Shown here: piece by piece, positions 1-8,341 of the stretch | Position numbering within the stretch: the first letter of the stretch is position 1 | Layout: each line of letters opens with the position of its first letter | Assembly (NCBI RefSeq): GCF_004346165.1 | Contig: NZ_SLZZ01000002.1 | Location: 1-64,000, forward strand | DNA: 64,000 nt | Reading direction: 5' to 3' | Origin: Muricomes intestini | Lineage (GTDB): Bacteria > Bacillota > Clostridia > Lachnospirales > Lachnospiraceae | Position numbers and translations under genes: made by a program | Notes under the pieces: generated by a model | The model's database searches: none | Seen by the model: the letters and a program-made list of their open reading frames with translations, nothing else | What the model was told of the DNA's origin: nothing

Positions 1-17
1 CACATTCTTTCAGGTTT

Positions 18-55
18 GCAAGTATTTCCGCTTGACTCGTTGCCCGCGGAAATAA
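18..55. repeat. Short hairpin repeat, copy 1
   Basis: A 38-bp stretch matches 41324..41361 at 34 of 38 positions. It contains the inverted arms TATTTCCGC and GCGGAAATA, so it can fold as a hairpin. Both copies lie just upstream of a coding region. It holds no gene and its function is unknown. Confidence 0.6.
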
Positions 56-84
56 ATTGATTTGTAAGTGTGAGGGCTGTATAA

Positions 85-160
85 TAAAAATATCTATTTG
101 CCGGGAATTGAAAAGAAAGGAACCTACAGGTTTTCGAGCCTGGCGCCAAATAGTTACAAT
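85..160. repeat. Degenerate copy of TAACTATTCAG-type repeat
   Basis: The stretch shares TATCTATTTG near its start and AAATAGTTAC near its end with the interior and right end of the better-preserved repeat at 52439..52585. It lies in the 5' region of the GH13 gene. The similarity is partial, so the boundaries are approximate. Confidence 0.4.
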
Positions 161-184
161 AACTTTTAGAAAGCAGGTGTCCTT

Positions 185-1495
185 ATGTGGGCTTATCATG
201 AAGTTTTTTACCAAATATATCCTATAGGATTCTGTGGCGCACCGCTGCACAATGATGGGAAGACAGTTTCCAGAATCCGCAGGCTTGACAGTTGGAGCGC
301 ATATTTACAGGATCTTGGCATAGGCTCCATACTACTGAATCCCATTTTTGAATCAGACAGCCATGGGTATGACACCCGGGATTTCAAAAAGGTCGACTGC
401 CGTCTCGGCACAAACGAGGATTTCAAATTTGTTTGTGAATCCCTCCACTCCCATCATGTAAAAATCATGCTGGACGGTGTATTTAATCATGTAGGCCGCG
501 GTTTCTGGGCATTCCGGGATGTGCAGGAGAAAAAGCAGGCCTCCTCTTACAAAGATTGGTTCCATATCAATTTTGACGGAGACAGTGGATATCAGGATTG
601 TTTCTGGTACGAAGGCTGGGAGGGACATTTTGAGCTTGTCAGGCTGAATCTACAGAATCCGGCCGTTGTTGATTATCTGCTGGAATGTGCCCGGTTCTGG
701 ATCAAGGAATTTGATATTGACGGGCTGCGGCTGGATGTTGCCTACAGCTTGGAGCATAATTTTATGAGGAAACTGCGCAGCTTTTGTGAGAACGTCAAAC
801 CAGGCTTTGCATTGATTGGAGAAGTCCTTTTTGGGGACTACAATCTCATTGTCAATGAAGAAATGCTTCACAGCTGTACAAATTATGAATGTTACAAAGG
901 TATATTTTCCAGTTTCAACAGTATGAACATGTTCGAAATTGCATACTCTCTAAACCGTCAATACGGCCCTGAGGATTGGTGTCTTTACCGCGGCAAACAC
1001 CTTATGAGTTTTGTGGACAACCATGACGTCACCAGAATTGCCAGCATACTCTTCAACAAAGCACACCTGCCCCTCGCCTATGGCATCCTCTTTGGAATGC
1101 CTGGGATCCCATGCATCTACTATGGCAGTGAATGGGGGGCAGAAGGCGTGAAAGCACCAGATAATGACTACGCCCTCCGTCCCGCCTTTGATGAACCACA
1201 CCCCAATGAACTGACAGACTTCATCCGGACTTTAATCGCAATTCGGCGCAAAAGTGATGCACTCTGCAGCGGAGGATACCGCAATGTCGTCATCACAAAC
1301 CAACAGCTCATATTTGAGAGAAGGACAGAAAATGAGAAGATTTTTGTTGCTGTCAATGCTTCCGAATCCCAATATACTGCCTGCAGCAAAGAACTCCGGG
1401 GAAACTATACCGAATTACTCATAAATAAAGAAGGCACACTGAGCGGTTCGCTCGACATGCCTCCTTACAGTGTACAGTTTCTATTAAATTTGTAA
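185..1495 (+). CDS. GH13 alpha-amylase family glycoside hydrolase
   Basis: This 436-residue protein has the four conserved GH13 regions in order: DGVFNH near 97-102, GLRLDVAYS with nucleophile D184, GEVLFG with acid/base E213, and FVDNHD ending at D281. These residues build the TIM-barrel active site that cleaves alpha-glucosidic bonds. There is no signal peptide, so it probably acts in the cytoplasm on imported maltodextrins. It is shorter than cyclomaltodextrinases and neopullulanases because it lacks their N-terminal CBM34 domain, and its C-terminal beta domain is short. The start fits AAAGCAGGTG a few bases upstream. It stands alone, facing tyrS. Exact specificity (maltogenic, neopullulanase-like or oligo-1,6-glucosidase) cannot be read from the sequence. 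Confidence 0.9.
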   Translation: MWAYHEVFYQIYPIGFCGAPLHNDGKTVSRIRRLDSWSAYLQDLGIGSILLNPIFESDSHGYDTRDFKKVDCRLGTNEDFKFVCESLHSHHVKIMLDGVFNHVGRGFWAFRDVQEKKQASSYKDWFHINFDGDSGYQDCFWYEGWEGHFELVRLNLQNPAVVDYLLECARFWIKEFDIDGLRLDVAYSLEHNFMRKLRSFCENVKPGFALIGEVLFGDYNLIVNEEMLHSCTNYECYKGIFSSFNSMNMFEIAYSLNRQYGPEDWCLYRGKHLMSFVDNHDVTRIASILFNKAHLPLAYGILFGMPGIPCIYYGSEWGAEGVKAPDNDYALRPAFDEPHPNELTDFIRTLIAIRRKSDALCSGGYRNVVITNQQLIFERRTENEKIFVAVNASESQYTACSKELRGNYTELLINKEGTLSGSLDMPPYSVQFLLNL

Positions 1496-1540
1496 ACAAT
1501 TCAGAGAACGGTGCTCAAAAGGGTCAGACCCCTTTGAGTA
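1491..1540. repeat. GGGTCAGACCC-type intergenic repeat, copy 1
   Basis: TAAACAATTCAGAGAACGG is followed by CAAAAGGGTCAGACCCCTTTG, a near-perfect palindrome. Related sequences lie at 39692..39737, 44093..44145, 45112..45166, 51751..51775 and 33713..33736. It sits between the convergent GH13 and tyrS genes, so it could also act as a bidirectional terminator hairpin. Confidence 0.65.
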
Positions 1541-2753
1541 CAACCTTGCGGAAACTTTTTTTACCCTTTTTCACTACAAGTCCGCTTTCGGTAAATGCCT
1601 CGCTGGTAAAGACTTCGTGAATGTCTGGGATTTTTTCTCCGTCCGCGGAAACCCCGCCTTGCTCTACTGCACGCCTGGCCTCTGACTTGGAGGATACAAG
1701 ACCGCTCTTTAAAAGAAGTGTCAAAATATCAATTGCGTCATCTGTCAGATCTTCCTTGCTCAGTTCGGCTGTGGGCATATCGGCTGCATTGCCTTGGCTG
1801 AACAGTGCTCTGGAGCTTTCCTGTGCCTTGTTGGCTTCTTCTTCGCTGTGAACCATTTTGGTCAGCTCGTATGCCAGGATTTCTTTTGCCCTATTTAACT
1901 GGCTTCCTTCCCAGGAATCCATAGCATCAATTTCTTCCAGCGGCAGGAATGTGAGCATACGGATGCATTTTAACACATCTGCATCTGCAATATTTCTCCA
2001 ATACTGATAGAACTCAAAAGGTGATGTTTTGTCCGGATCAAGCCATACTGCACCCGATTGAGTCTTTCCCATCTTTTTTCCTTCAGAGTTTAGCAGCAGG
2101 GTAATCGTCATGGCGCTTGCATCTTCCCCAAGCTTTCTGCGGATCAGCTCAGTTCCTGCCAGCATGTTCCCCCACTGATCATCACCGCCGAACTGCAGAT
2201 TACAGCCATATCTCTGGTACAATGCAAAGAAATCATACGCCTGCATAATCATGTAGTTGAATTCCAGGAAAGTCAGTCCTTTCTCCATTCTCTGCTTGTA
2301 GCATTCCGCCGCAAGCATACGGTTTACACTAAAATGCGGGCCGATCTCCCGGAGCACCTCGATATAATTCAAATCCATAAGCCAGTCGGCATTATTCACC
2401 ATGAGTGCCTTTCCCTCGGAAAAATCTATAAATTTACTCATTTGCTCTTTAAATCTGTCGCAGTTATGCTGAATAGTCTCAGGGGTCATCATCTGCCTCA
2501 TGTCTGAGCGGCCGGAAGGATCACCGATCATACCCGTGCCGCCGCCCAGCAGCGCTATCGGCTTATTTCCCGCCATCTGCAGACGCTTCATCAGACAAAG
2601 TGCCATAAAGTGCCCCACATGAAGGCTGTCCGCTGTAGGGTCAAAGCCAATGTAAAATGTAGCCTTTCCATTGTTAATCAAATTCTTGATCAAGTCTTCA
2701 TCCGTTACCTGGGCAACCAGTCCTCTTGCCTTTAATTCCTCGTATACTGTCAT
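1524..2753 (-). CDS. tyrS: Tyrosyl-tRNA synthetase
   Basis: This 409-residue class I synthetase charges tRNA-Tyr with tyrosine. The HIGH signature is HVGH at residues 45-48 and the KMSKS loop is KMGKT at 227-231. [10 protein letters not shown] near 77-86 and [10 protein letters not shown] near 187-196 are typical of the bacterial enzyme. The C-terminal part, with residues such as [16 protein letters not shown], is the S4 tRNA-binding domain. Length is normal for the TyrS family. A T-box leader immediately upstream ties expression to uncharged tRNA, which independently supports the assignment. Confidence 0.97.
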   Translation of the reverse strand: MTVYEELKARGLVAQVTDEDLIKNLINNGKATFYIGFDPTADSLHVGHFMALCLMKRLQMAGNKPIALLGGGTGMIGDPSGRSDMRQMMTPETIQHNCDRFKEQMSKFIDFSEGKALMVNNADWLMDLNYIEVLREIGPHFSVNRMLAAECYKQRMEKGLTFLEFNYMIMQAYDFFALYQRYGCNLQFGGDDQWGNMLAGTELIRRKLGEDASAMTITLLLNSEGKKMGKTQSGAVWLDPDKTSPFEFYQYWRNIADADVLKCIRMLTFLPLEEIDAMDSWEGSQLNRAKEILAYELTKMVHSEEEANKAQESSRALFSQGNAADMPTAELSKEDLTDDAIDILTLLLKSGLVSSKSEARRAVEQGGVSADGEKIPDIHEVFTSEAFTESGLVVKKGKKSFRKVVLKGV

Positions 2754-2782
2754 CTTCTCTCCCTTTCTTTCACTTAAATGTT

Positions 2783-3055
2783 ATACAAAAGAGCCCTTCA
2801 TCCAAAAGGACGAGGGCTCATAAAACTCGTGGTACCACCTTTATTCACAGATAACTCGCATTATCTGTCTCAATGAGTATATCCAGCTTACAGAAACATA
2901 TACTAAATCCTTCCGCTTAATCACTCAGTACAATAACGTGTACCATTCCGCCACAGCCTACTTGCAAATTCATCTAGTGTACATACATATCAAAAATGAA
3001 TCCACGTTGGGTGTGAAGCTCCGAGATGTATTCATAACCGATTGTATCATGCGCC
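2783..3055 (-). promoter_or_regulatory. T-box riboswitch leader of tyrS
   Basis: Read on the minus strand, the leader contains the T-box core AAAGGTGGTACCACGAG (about 2841 down to 2825). It is followed by a terminator stem with arms GAGCCCTCGTCC and GGATGAAGGGCTC and a TTTTGT run. This is the usual antiterminator/terminator pair. The upstream 200 bases hold several hairpins that would form Stem I. I could not fix the specifier codon with certainty, so the 5' limit is approximate. Uncharged tRNA-Tyr is the expected ligand because tyrS follows directly. Confidence 0.9.
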
Positions 3056-3159
3056 TCTCATCCGCCGGCAGCTTTCTGTTTTCCCCAATTTGGTCACTAC
3101 TTGTTCTCTTCATTGCCTTTTCATATCTGTTGCAATCTTATCCTATCTCGAAATATTTG

Positions 3160-3663
3160 TCAAGGTCTAAAAAGCTCAATTTTCTTGAGGTTGTTTATAA
3201 TCAGTCCGCCTGCTATTCCAATCACTGCACCTGTAACCAGACCGGAAATAATTAAGAAGGGAAGATAATATATGAGGACACCACTGTTCACTACCCACAT
3301 AGCGATCAGAATCTGTCCTGCATTGTGGCTGATGGCACCCAGAATACTTACCCCCGTCACGGAAAACTTGTTCCACCTCTTTGCGATTGTCATAATCAGC
3401 CAGCTGAGCAGTCCGCCCCCAAAGCTGAATATCATGGTGGACAGGTTTCCGAACGTAAAACCCACCAAAACAATTCTGATCATGGACATCACAAAGGCCT
3501 GCTTTGGTCCCATCAAAAACAATGCAGTGACTACGACCAGATTTGCAAGCCCAATCTTAATTCCCGGAATTGGTACAGGAATTGGTATAATGCTTTCTAT
3601 ATAACTTAAAATGAATGCCAGTGCAATCAGCATTCCGTACATTGCCACATTTCTGGTTTTCAT
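3160..3663 (-). CDS. EetB-like Gx transporter family membrane protein
   Basis: This 167-residue hydrophobic protein has about five membrane spans. It belongs to the family labelled Gx transporter or heptaprenyl diphosphate synthase component I (Pfam Hpre_diP_synt_I). Supporting motifs are the N-terminal MYGMLIALAFILSYIES and the IPVPIPGIKIGLANLVVV segment. In Listeria the EetB protein of the flavin-based electron transfer locus belongs to this family and, with EetA, is needed for FMN supply or export to the extracellular flavoproteins. Here it is the last gene of the electron-transfer cluster, 24 bases after the EetA-like gene. Its direct transport role is inferred from family and context. 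Confidence 0.8.
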   Translation of the reverse strand: MKTRNVAMYGMLIALAFILSYIESIIPIPVPIPGIKIGLANLVVVTALFLMGPKQAFVMSMIRIVLVGFTFGNLSTMIFSFGGGLLSWLIMTIAKRWNKFSVTGVSILGAISHNAGQILIAMWVVNSGVLIYYLPFLIISGLVTGAVIGIAGGLIINNLKKIELFRP

Positions 3664-3687
3664 AAGTGCTCCTTACTGGTGTACTGT

Positions 3688-4056
3688 CTAATTTGCCATT
3701 ATATCTATATCTCCTTCTTCCCCGCCGCGAATCTCCACTGTCACTTTATGGGGCAGACACACAATTGATTCATGGTTGTAATGAATGGCTTTGTGGTTCA
3801 CACAAATCTGATCCCGGCAGTTTGCCTCTGTCATCGTCACCTCACCGCCCTTGACTTCCACCACATTGTAATTACCCTGCTTGTCTCCAAGAGTCAGAGT
3901 CGCATCCTTGTCAAGGGGCATAGTTTTATACACTTCTCCATCCACAGTCACCACGACCTCTGCACCCTCTTTTTTGGTAAATGTTATAAGGAGCACTGCC
4001 GCAAGAGCAACAATAAGCACAGTTCCTGCCAAAATCAAGTCATTCTTTTTTATCAT
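3688..4056 (-). CDS. EetA-like NusG domain II protein
   Basis: This protein of about 122 residues has one N-terminal membrane span (DLILAGTVLIVALAAVLLIT) and a small extracytoplasmic beta domain of the NusG domain II type. It contains DQICVNHKAIHYNHESIVCL near the centre; two cysteines there could be redox-active or form a disulfide. Proteins of this family are the EetA partner of EetB in FLEET loci. The ATG at 4054-4056 overlaps the upstream apbE stop as ATGA, which implies translational coupling; a GTG four codons further upstream is less likely. Confidence 0.8.
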   Translation of the reverse strand: MIKKNDLILAGTVLIVALAAVLLITFTKKEGAEVVVTVDGEVYKTMPLDKDATLTLGDKQGNYNVVEVKGGEVTMTEANCRDQICVNHKAIHYNHESIVCLPHKVTVEIRGGEEGDIDIMAN

Positions 4057-5114
4057 AAGCCACACCACTTTTCAAAGCCGCTGCTGTATTTCATTGTACT
4101 ATCTGGAAATACCCACAGTGCTTCGACACCTTTTAGTCCTTCTACCATCTTGCTTCCTTCTTCATAGGGCATATTAAATACCGCTGTGGAAAGGGCATCT
4201 GCCATCCCTGAATCTTTACACACAATGGAAATAGAGAGGAAATATTTTGCCGGCATCAATGTTTCCGGATCAATAATATGATGATAGTGTTTACCGTCCA
4301 CCACATAGTATCTCTCATAGACACCACTGGTTACAAGGGAATACCCTGACAGGTGCAGATCATAAATTGACTTCCTATCGCTGGATGTATCTGGATTTTG
4401 GATCCCCACAGTCCAGGGAACCCGCTTCCCCTTTTCATCATATTTCTCCCCGAAGGTCCTTACATTGCCGCCTACAGATATCATACCGTTTTTCATTCCC
4501 TCTTTCTGTATGAACCGGGAAACCTGCTCCACTGCATAGCCTTTTGCTATCGCCCCCACATCCAGACTCATTGACCCATCCTGTAAATAAACAGTAGATG
4601 CATTTTTGTCTATAATCATATCCTCAATGTTGGTATGTTCATTTTGTTTTTTTAGCTCCTCATAATCCGGGAGAGTTGCCCGGCCGGGATTATTTAACCC
4701 CGCCTCACGGTGATCATGCCACAAAGAAAGGACCGCTCCAAAAGCAACGTTTACTTTTCCGTCCGTCTTTTCATACATTTCTTCTGAAAAAGAAAGGAGA
4801 TCTATAATTTTCTTGTCAACCTTTACAGGCTTGATTCCGGCATTGTCATTAATTGTTTTAATGTTATTAATACCATCATAATCATTGTAAATGTCAAAAA
4901 GCTCATTATATACTTTCAACTCATCATAAACCTTCTGACTATATTTTGTAAAGTCATCCTCGCTTTTTGCGTAACCGACCACTACACTGGCTGTGTCGAA
5001 AAGCTCCAGAAAGCTTGCCTCATATCTCTTTTCACCCGGTCCCGAGCAGGACAACAGCATTGATACTGTCAAAACCCCCGCCAGAAATGCCGCTGTTCTT
5101 CTTCCCATCTTCAT
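4053..5114 (-). CDS. apbE: FAD:protein FMN transferase lipoprotein (ApbE/FmnB type)
   Basis: This 353-residue enzyme attaches FMN covalently to threonine (or serine) of extracytoplasmic flavoproteins, using FAD as donor. The N-terminus is a lipoprotein signal with a lipobox ending in LLSC (C23), so it sits on the outer face of the membrane. ApbE landmarks include LDVGAIAKGYAVEQ, ISVGGNVRTFGE, TSGVYERYY and HHIIDPETLMPA, which carries a metal-binding Asp. It equals FmnB in the Listeria electron-transfer system. Its probable substrate is the PplA-like lipoprotein encoded just upstream. It overlaps the EetA-like start by four bases. Confidence 0.93.
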   Translation of the reverse strand: MKMGRRTAAFLAGVLTVSMLLSCSGPGEKRYEASFLELFDTASVVVGYAKSEDDFTKYSQKVYDELKVYNELFDIYNDYDGINNIKTINDNAGIKPVKVDKKIIDLLSFSEEMYEKTDGKVNVAFGAVLSLWHDHREAGLNNPGRATLPDYEELKKQNEHTNIEDMIIDKNASTVYLQDGSMSLDVGAIAKGYAVEQVSRFIQKEGMKNGMISVGGNVRTFGEKYDEKGKRVPWTVGIQNPDTSSDRKSIYDLHLSGYSLVTSGVYERYYVVDGKHYHHIIDPETLMPAKYFLSISIVCKDSGMADALSTAVFNMPYEEGSKMVEGLKGVEALWVFPDSTMKYSSGFEKWCGL

Positions 5115-5272
5115 GCTTTATCTACCTCTAAAATCAGTCCAAATACATATTACACAAAACAGGATGCATTCAGTCTCACAGGCGGCGGCCAAAAGGACAC
5201 GCCTGCATGTCCGCCTGGTATGCTGCCTTCGTGAGAATAATGCATCCCCCGGAAATCATTTTTTCTTAATTA

Positions 5273-6337
5273 TTATTTTGCGTTCTCTGCCGCTTTTTCA
5301 ACTACAGATATAAATGGTGACACATGCACAGTTACAGAAGAAATCAAATCTTCGTCTGAAGCAAGGCCTTCGTCATTCACTGCGATTCCGCCGACTTCTG
5401 ATGCTGTTTTTCCTTTTGCATACTCAGCAAATGCGTCTGCCTGCTCAAACCATTCTTTGCCGATAGAAGAAGCTTTTTTCATGCCATAGTCATTGCCCAG
5501 CTCTTGCTTTGCTTTAACCTCTGCCTTCAAATCAGAAGTAATAGCCCCCTTTGTATCAAAGTTCACATCTCCCTGTGATGCATCAATATAACAGCTTGTG
5601 ATTTTGCCATCTGCATCAGTTGTTATAGCAGAATACATAGAATATGCCTCTGCAAGTCCCTCTTCATCAGCTGTTGCATCTTTAGAATTTGCTATTTGAG
5701 TAGTAACGCCCAGGCCCAGTTTGTCGGAGCTGCCTGCACCCAAAGCTTTTGCATTTGCCGCCGCTTTCTCAATGCCGGAGACAAAGTCTCCTACATGGAT
5801 AGTTACAGAGGATGTGAGATCCTCATCTGTAGGCACTCCCTCTTCGCTTACTGCAATGCCTTTCACCTCATCTACTGTTTTTCCTACCGCATATTCAGCA
5901 AATGCGTCTGCCTGCTCATTCCACTCTTTTTTAATGGAAGAAGCTTTACCTAAACCATAGTCAGCTCCCAGTTCCTGTTTGGATTTAAATTCAGCTGCTG
6001 TATCAGATACAAGCTTGCCCTCTTTTGAAAAGCTGATCTGTGTCTGAGCTGCATCAATTTTGCAGTCCAGAATCTTGCCATCGGCATCGACAAGTACAGC
6101 CACTACTGTAGAGTCTGTCTGTGCCAGCCCGTCTTCTTCACTTGCCGGTGTTGATTTTGCAAGTGATGTGATTACAGAAAGCCCGGTCTTTGCACCTCCC
6201 TCATCTGTAGTTTCCTCCTTGGTGTCCTGCGTCTTTTTGTCCTCTGTCTTTGCGGTTTCTGTCTTATTTCCTCCACAAGCAGTAAGTGCTCCTGCAGCCA
6301 GAGTCACGCAAAGTAATAATGCTGCTGTTTTTTTCAT
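5273..6337 (-). CDS. PplA-like flavinylated lipoprotein with two FMN-binding domains
   Basis: This 354-residue secreted lipoprotein has lipobox LTAC with C21, then a Lys/Thr/Glu-rich tether to about residue 60. Two homologous domains of about 120 residues follow. Each ends with a matching motif, DLTSSVTIHV (T179) and DLISSVTVHV (T336); by analogy with PplA these threonines would receive FMN from the ApbE protein. Other repeated blocks are KQELGADYG/KQELGNDYG and EQADAFAEYA. The protein would carry electrons from the membrane quinone pool to extracellular acceptors. The FMN sites are inferred from family knowledge and have no direct evidence here. Confidence 0.85.
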   Translation of the reverse strand: MKKTAALLLCVTLAAGALTACGGNKTETAKTEDKKTQDTKEETTDEGGAKTGLSVITSLAKSTPASEEDGLAQTDSTVVAVLVDADGKILDCKIDAAQTQISFSKEGKLVSDTAAEFKSKQELGADYGLGKASSIKKEWNEQADAFAEYAVGKTVDEVKGIAVSEEGVPTDEDLTSSVTIHVGDFVSGIEKAAANAKALGAGSSDKLGLGVTTQIANSKDATADEEGLAEAYSMYSAITTDADGKITSCYIDASQGDVNFDTKGAITSDLKAEVKAKQELGNDYGMKKASSIGKEWFEQADAFAEYAKGKTASEVGGIAVNDEGLASDEDLISSVTVHVSPFISVVEKAAENAK

Positions 6338-6420
6338 ATTGTACCTCCATTTTGCGCCGCCATTGCGGCTATTTGTGTAACTTCTATTTCAATCCGGTTC
6401 CCCGGATGAAAACAATGTTG

Positions 6421-7332
6421 TTATAGGATCCTGTCAAGAATCACTGACAAAAAAATTGCCAGGATGTTCCCACCCATAATTAAAATAAAATTGATAATAC
6501 TGATATTAAATGTTGTACTTTTTTCCTGCTTCTTCCAGAAAATGCGGATATTCTTCTGCACCGGTATGATCGTAAAAATTGAAAGAAGCGATAACGGGGA
6601 CAGAATTTTGAATATTACCATCAAAATCGTGGCAAGGTAAGCCATATAGTAAAGTCCTGCAAACAAAGGAAGGGCTTTCTTTCCAATATAATACGGAAGT
6701 GTATGCCGCCTCACCGCCACATCCTTTTTTACGTCACAGATGTTATTTGCAAGCATAATATTCGCTGTCACTGCAAACGGTATCACAGCAAAAAGCAGTA
6801 ATGTGAGAACTGGGACAACCTGCACCGACAAAGATACTGTTTCCCAGTTCAGTCTGTAGGTCAAAAAAGTTCCTTTTGGGGTATTGATATACATTAATAT
6901 AAACGGAATCATGACCCCGTAAAAGAAACCGGATATTACTTCTCCCAGGGGCATCCTGGAAATCGGCAGAGGACCGTATGTGTAAAACACCCCAAAGAGA
7001 AAACATATTCCGCCGGCAGCCAGAACTACCAGATCTGTAAGGTAAGCAAGGTATAGTCCCAATCCGCCGCTGATTCCAAACAGAGCGTAAATAATTAGAA
7101 GTGCCTGTCTTCTTCCAAAAGCAAGAATCTGATCATTATCTTTCGTGTCAATATAATTATTGATTGCAGTAGTTGTCAGGTCAAAAAGAAACATCCCCGC
7201 AAAAAAAATGAGTGTCTTTCCCCATTGCATTTCCTGCCTTTGATATAAAAGGAATCCTATAGTCAGGAGAAATGTCAATGTACTTGTAATCTTTGTCTTA
7301 ATCTCTATATAATTAAAAAACTTTGCAAACAT
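6421..7332 (-). CDS. UbiA/MenA-family prenyltransferase (DmkA-like)
   Basis: This 303-residue polytopic membrane protein carries both Asp-rich motifs of the UbiA superfamily: NNYIDTKDND near residues 60-70 and NNICDVKKD near 195-203, the latter followed by RRHTLP. It would attach a polyprenyl chain to 1,4-dihydroxy-2-naphthoate or a similar ring to make demethylmenaquinone. In Listeria, DmkA in the electron-transfer locus makes a dedicated demethylmenaquinone pool. The upstream neighbour is the polyprenyl diphosphate synthase, 16 bases away, consistent with one operon. No other men genes are in the window, so the source of the naphthoate ring is unknown. Confidence 0.85.
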   Translation of the reverse strand: MFAKFFNYIEIKTKITSTLTFLLTIGFLLYQRQEMQWGKTLIFFAGMFLFDLTTTAINNYIDTKDNDQILAFGRRQALLIIYALFGISGGLGLYLAYLTDLVVLAAGGICFLFGVFYTYGPLPISRMPLGEVISGFFYGVMIPFILMYINTPKGTFLTYRLNWETVSLSVQVVPVLTLLLFAVIPFAVTANIMLANNICDVKKDVAVRRHTLPYYIGKKALPLFAGLYYMAYLATILMVIFKILSPLSLLSIFTIIPVQKNIRIFWKKQEKSTTFNISIINFILIMGGNILAIFLSVILDRIL

Positions 7333-7348
7333 TTCTTTCGCTCTCCCT

Positions 7349-8341
7349 CTACAGCTCCACCTTCATCCCTGTTGCTTTTTTCACAATCGCAGTAATTTTT
7401 CTGCGTTTTTCTTCTGTGGTATCCAGTCTGCTGATACAGCGCTCCGCTTTTTTGTAGTACCGCCCGATCATCTGCTTCGTGAAATTTAACCCCCCGGATT
7501 TTTCCACCGCCCGGTTGATATCCGCTCTGCCAATGCATCCCTCGGCCGCCTTCTTTTTAAAATCAGGCAGTTGTCCTAGTGCATAAATCACAGGAAGAGT
7601 AATCACACCCTGCTCGTAATCCGACTGCACCGGTTTTTTTGCCTGTTCTACCGTTTCATCAAAATCAAGGCAGTCATCCTGCATCTGAAAAATTAAACCA
7701 GCATAATTTCCAATCTTTCGGTACTTCTTAATCTCCTCTGCCGGATAACCGCCCATAATAGCACCTGCCAGAAATGAAGCCTCAAAAAGCGCCGCTGTCT
7801 TTCCCGATATAATCTTAATATATTCAAAAACCGTCAGATTCAAGTTATCGTTGTTTATATGCTGCAGCAACTCCCCAAGACAGAGCCTGCTGATATAATT
7901 CGGCAGGTTCATATCTTCATAATCTTCGTAGTCCTTCCGGTTGGGAATCGCAGCAGTCATTTTCAGCGCAAGACTCAACAGGTAGTCCCCACAGATAACT
8001 GCTGTACGCTTCCCGTATTTTTTCTGAAGTGTTTCTTTTCCCCTTCTCAAATCCGCATCGTCGATGACATCATCATGGACAAGAGATGCCAGATGAATGA
8101 TTTCAATCGCAGCCGCGGCATGCACCGCACTGGGATTAATCTTTCCTTCCTCATCCTGTGCACAGGTCAATACCGAAACTGCACGTATCATTTTCCCCTG
8201 GGCCGCAGATAAATGCGTCAGGTATTCATTGATTATGCGGGGAGAATTGGTAAGGGCCTTTTGAATCTCTTCTTTTACAAGTTCATAAGACTCCTCATAT
8301 GCTAATTTCTCCATTTCTTCACCTATAGCTTTTCTAATCAT
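7349..8341 (-). CDS. Polyprenyl diphosphate synthase (DmkB-like)
   Basis: This 330-residue trans-isoprenyl diphosphate synthase has the first Asp-rich motif HDDVIDDADLRRG near 92-104 and the second, QMQDDCLDF, near residue 220. These bind Mg-diphosphate while the chain grows. It would supply the prenyl tail for the adjacent UbiA-type enzyme, the same pairing as DmkA/DmkB in FLEET loci. The start overlaps the ndh2 stop by eight bases, which indicates coupling. Product chain length cannot be told from the sequence. Confidence 0.87.
   Translation of the reverse strand: MIRKAIGEEMEKLAYEESYELVKEEIQKALTNSPRIINEYLTHLSAAQGKMIRAVSVLTCAQDEEGKINPSAVHAAAAIEIIHLASLVHDDVIDDADLRRGKETLQKKYGKRTAVICGDYLLSLALKMTAAIPNRKDYEDYEDMNLPNYISRLCLGELLQHINNDNLNLTVFEYIKIISGKTAALFEASFLAGAIMGGYPAEEIKKYRKIGNYAGLIFQMQDDCLDFDETVEQAKKPVQSDYEQGVITLPVIYALGQLPDFKKKAAEGCIGRADINRAVEKSGGLNFTKQMIGRYYKKAERCISRLDTTEEKRRKITAIVKKATGMKVEL

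Noticed and set aside
2921-2960. tRNA-like block GTGGCGGAATGGTACACG near the tyrS leader
   Set aside because: No full cloverleaf or T-arm follows; it belongs to the T-box leader.
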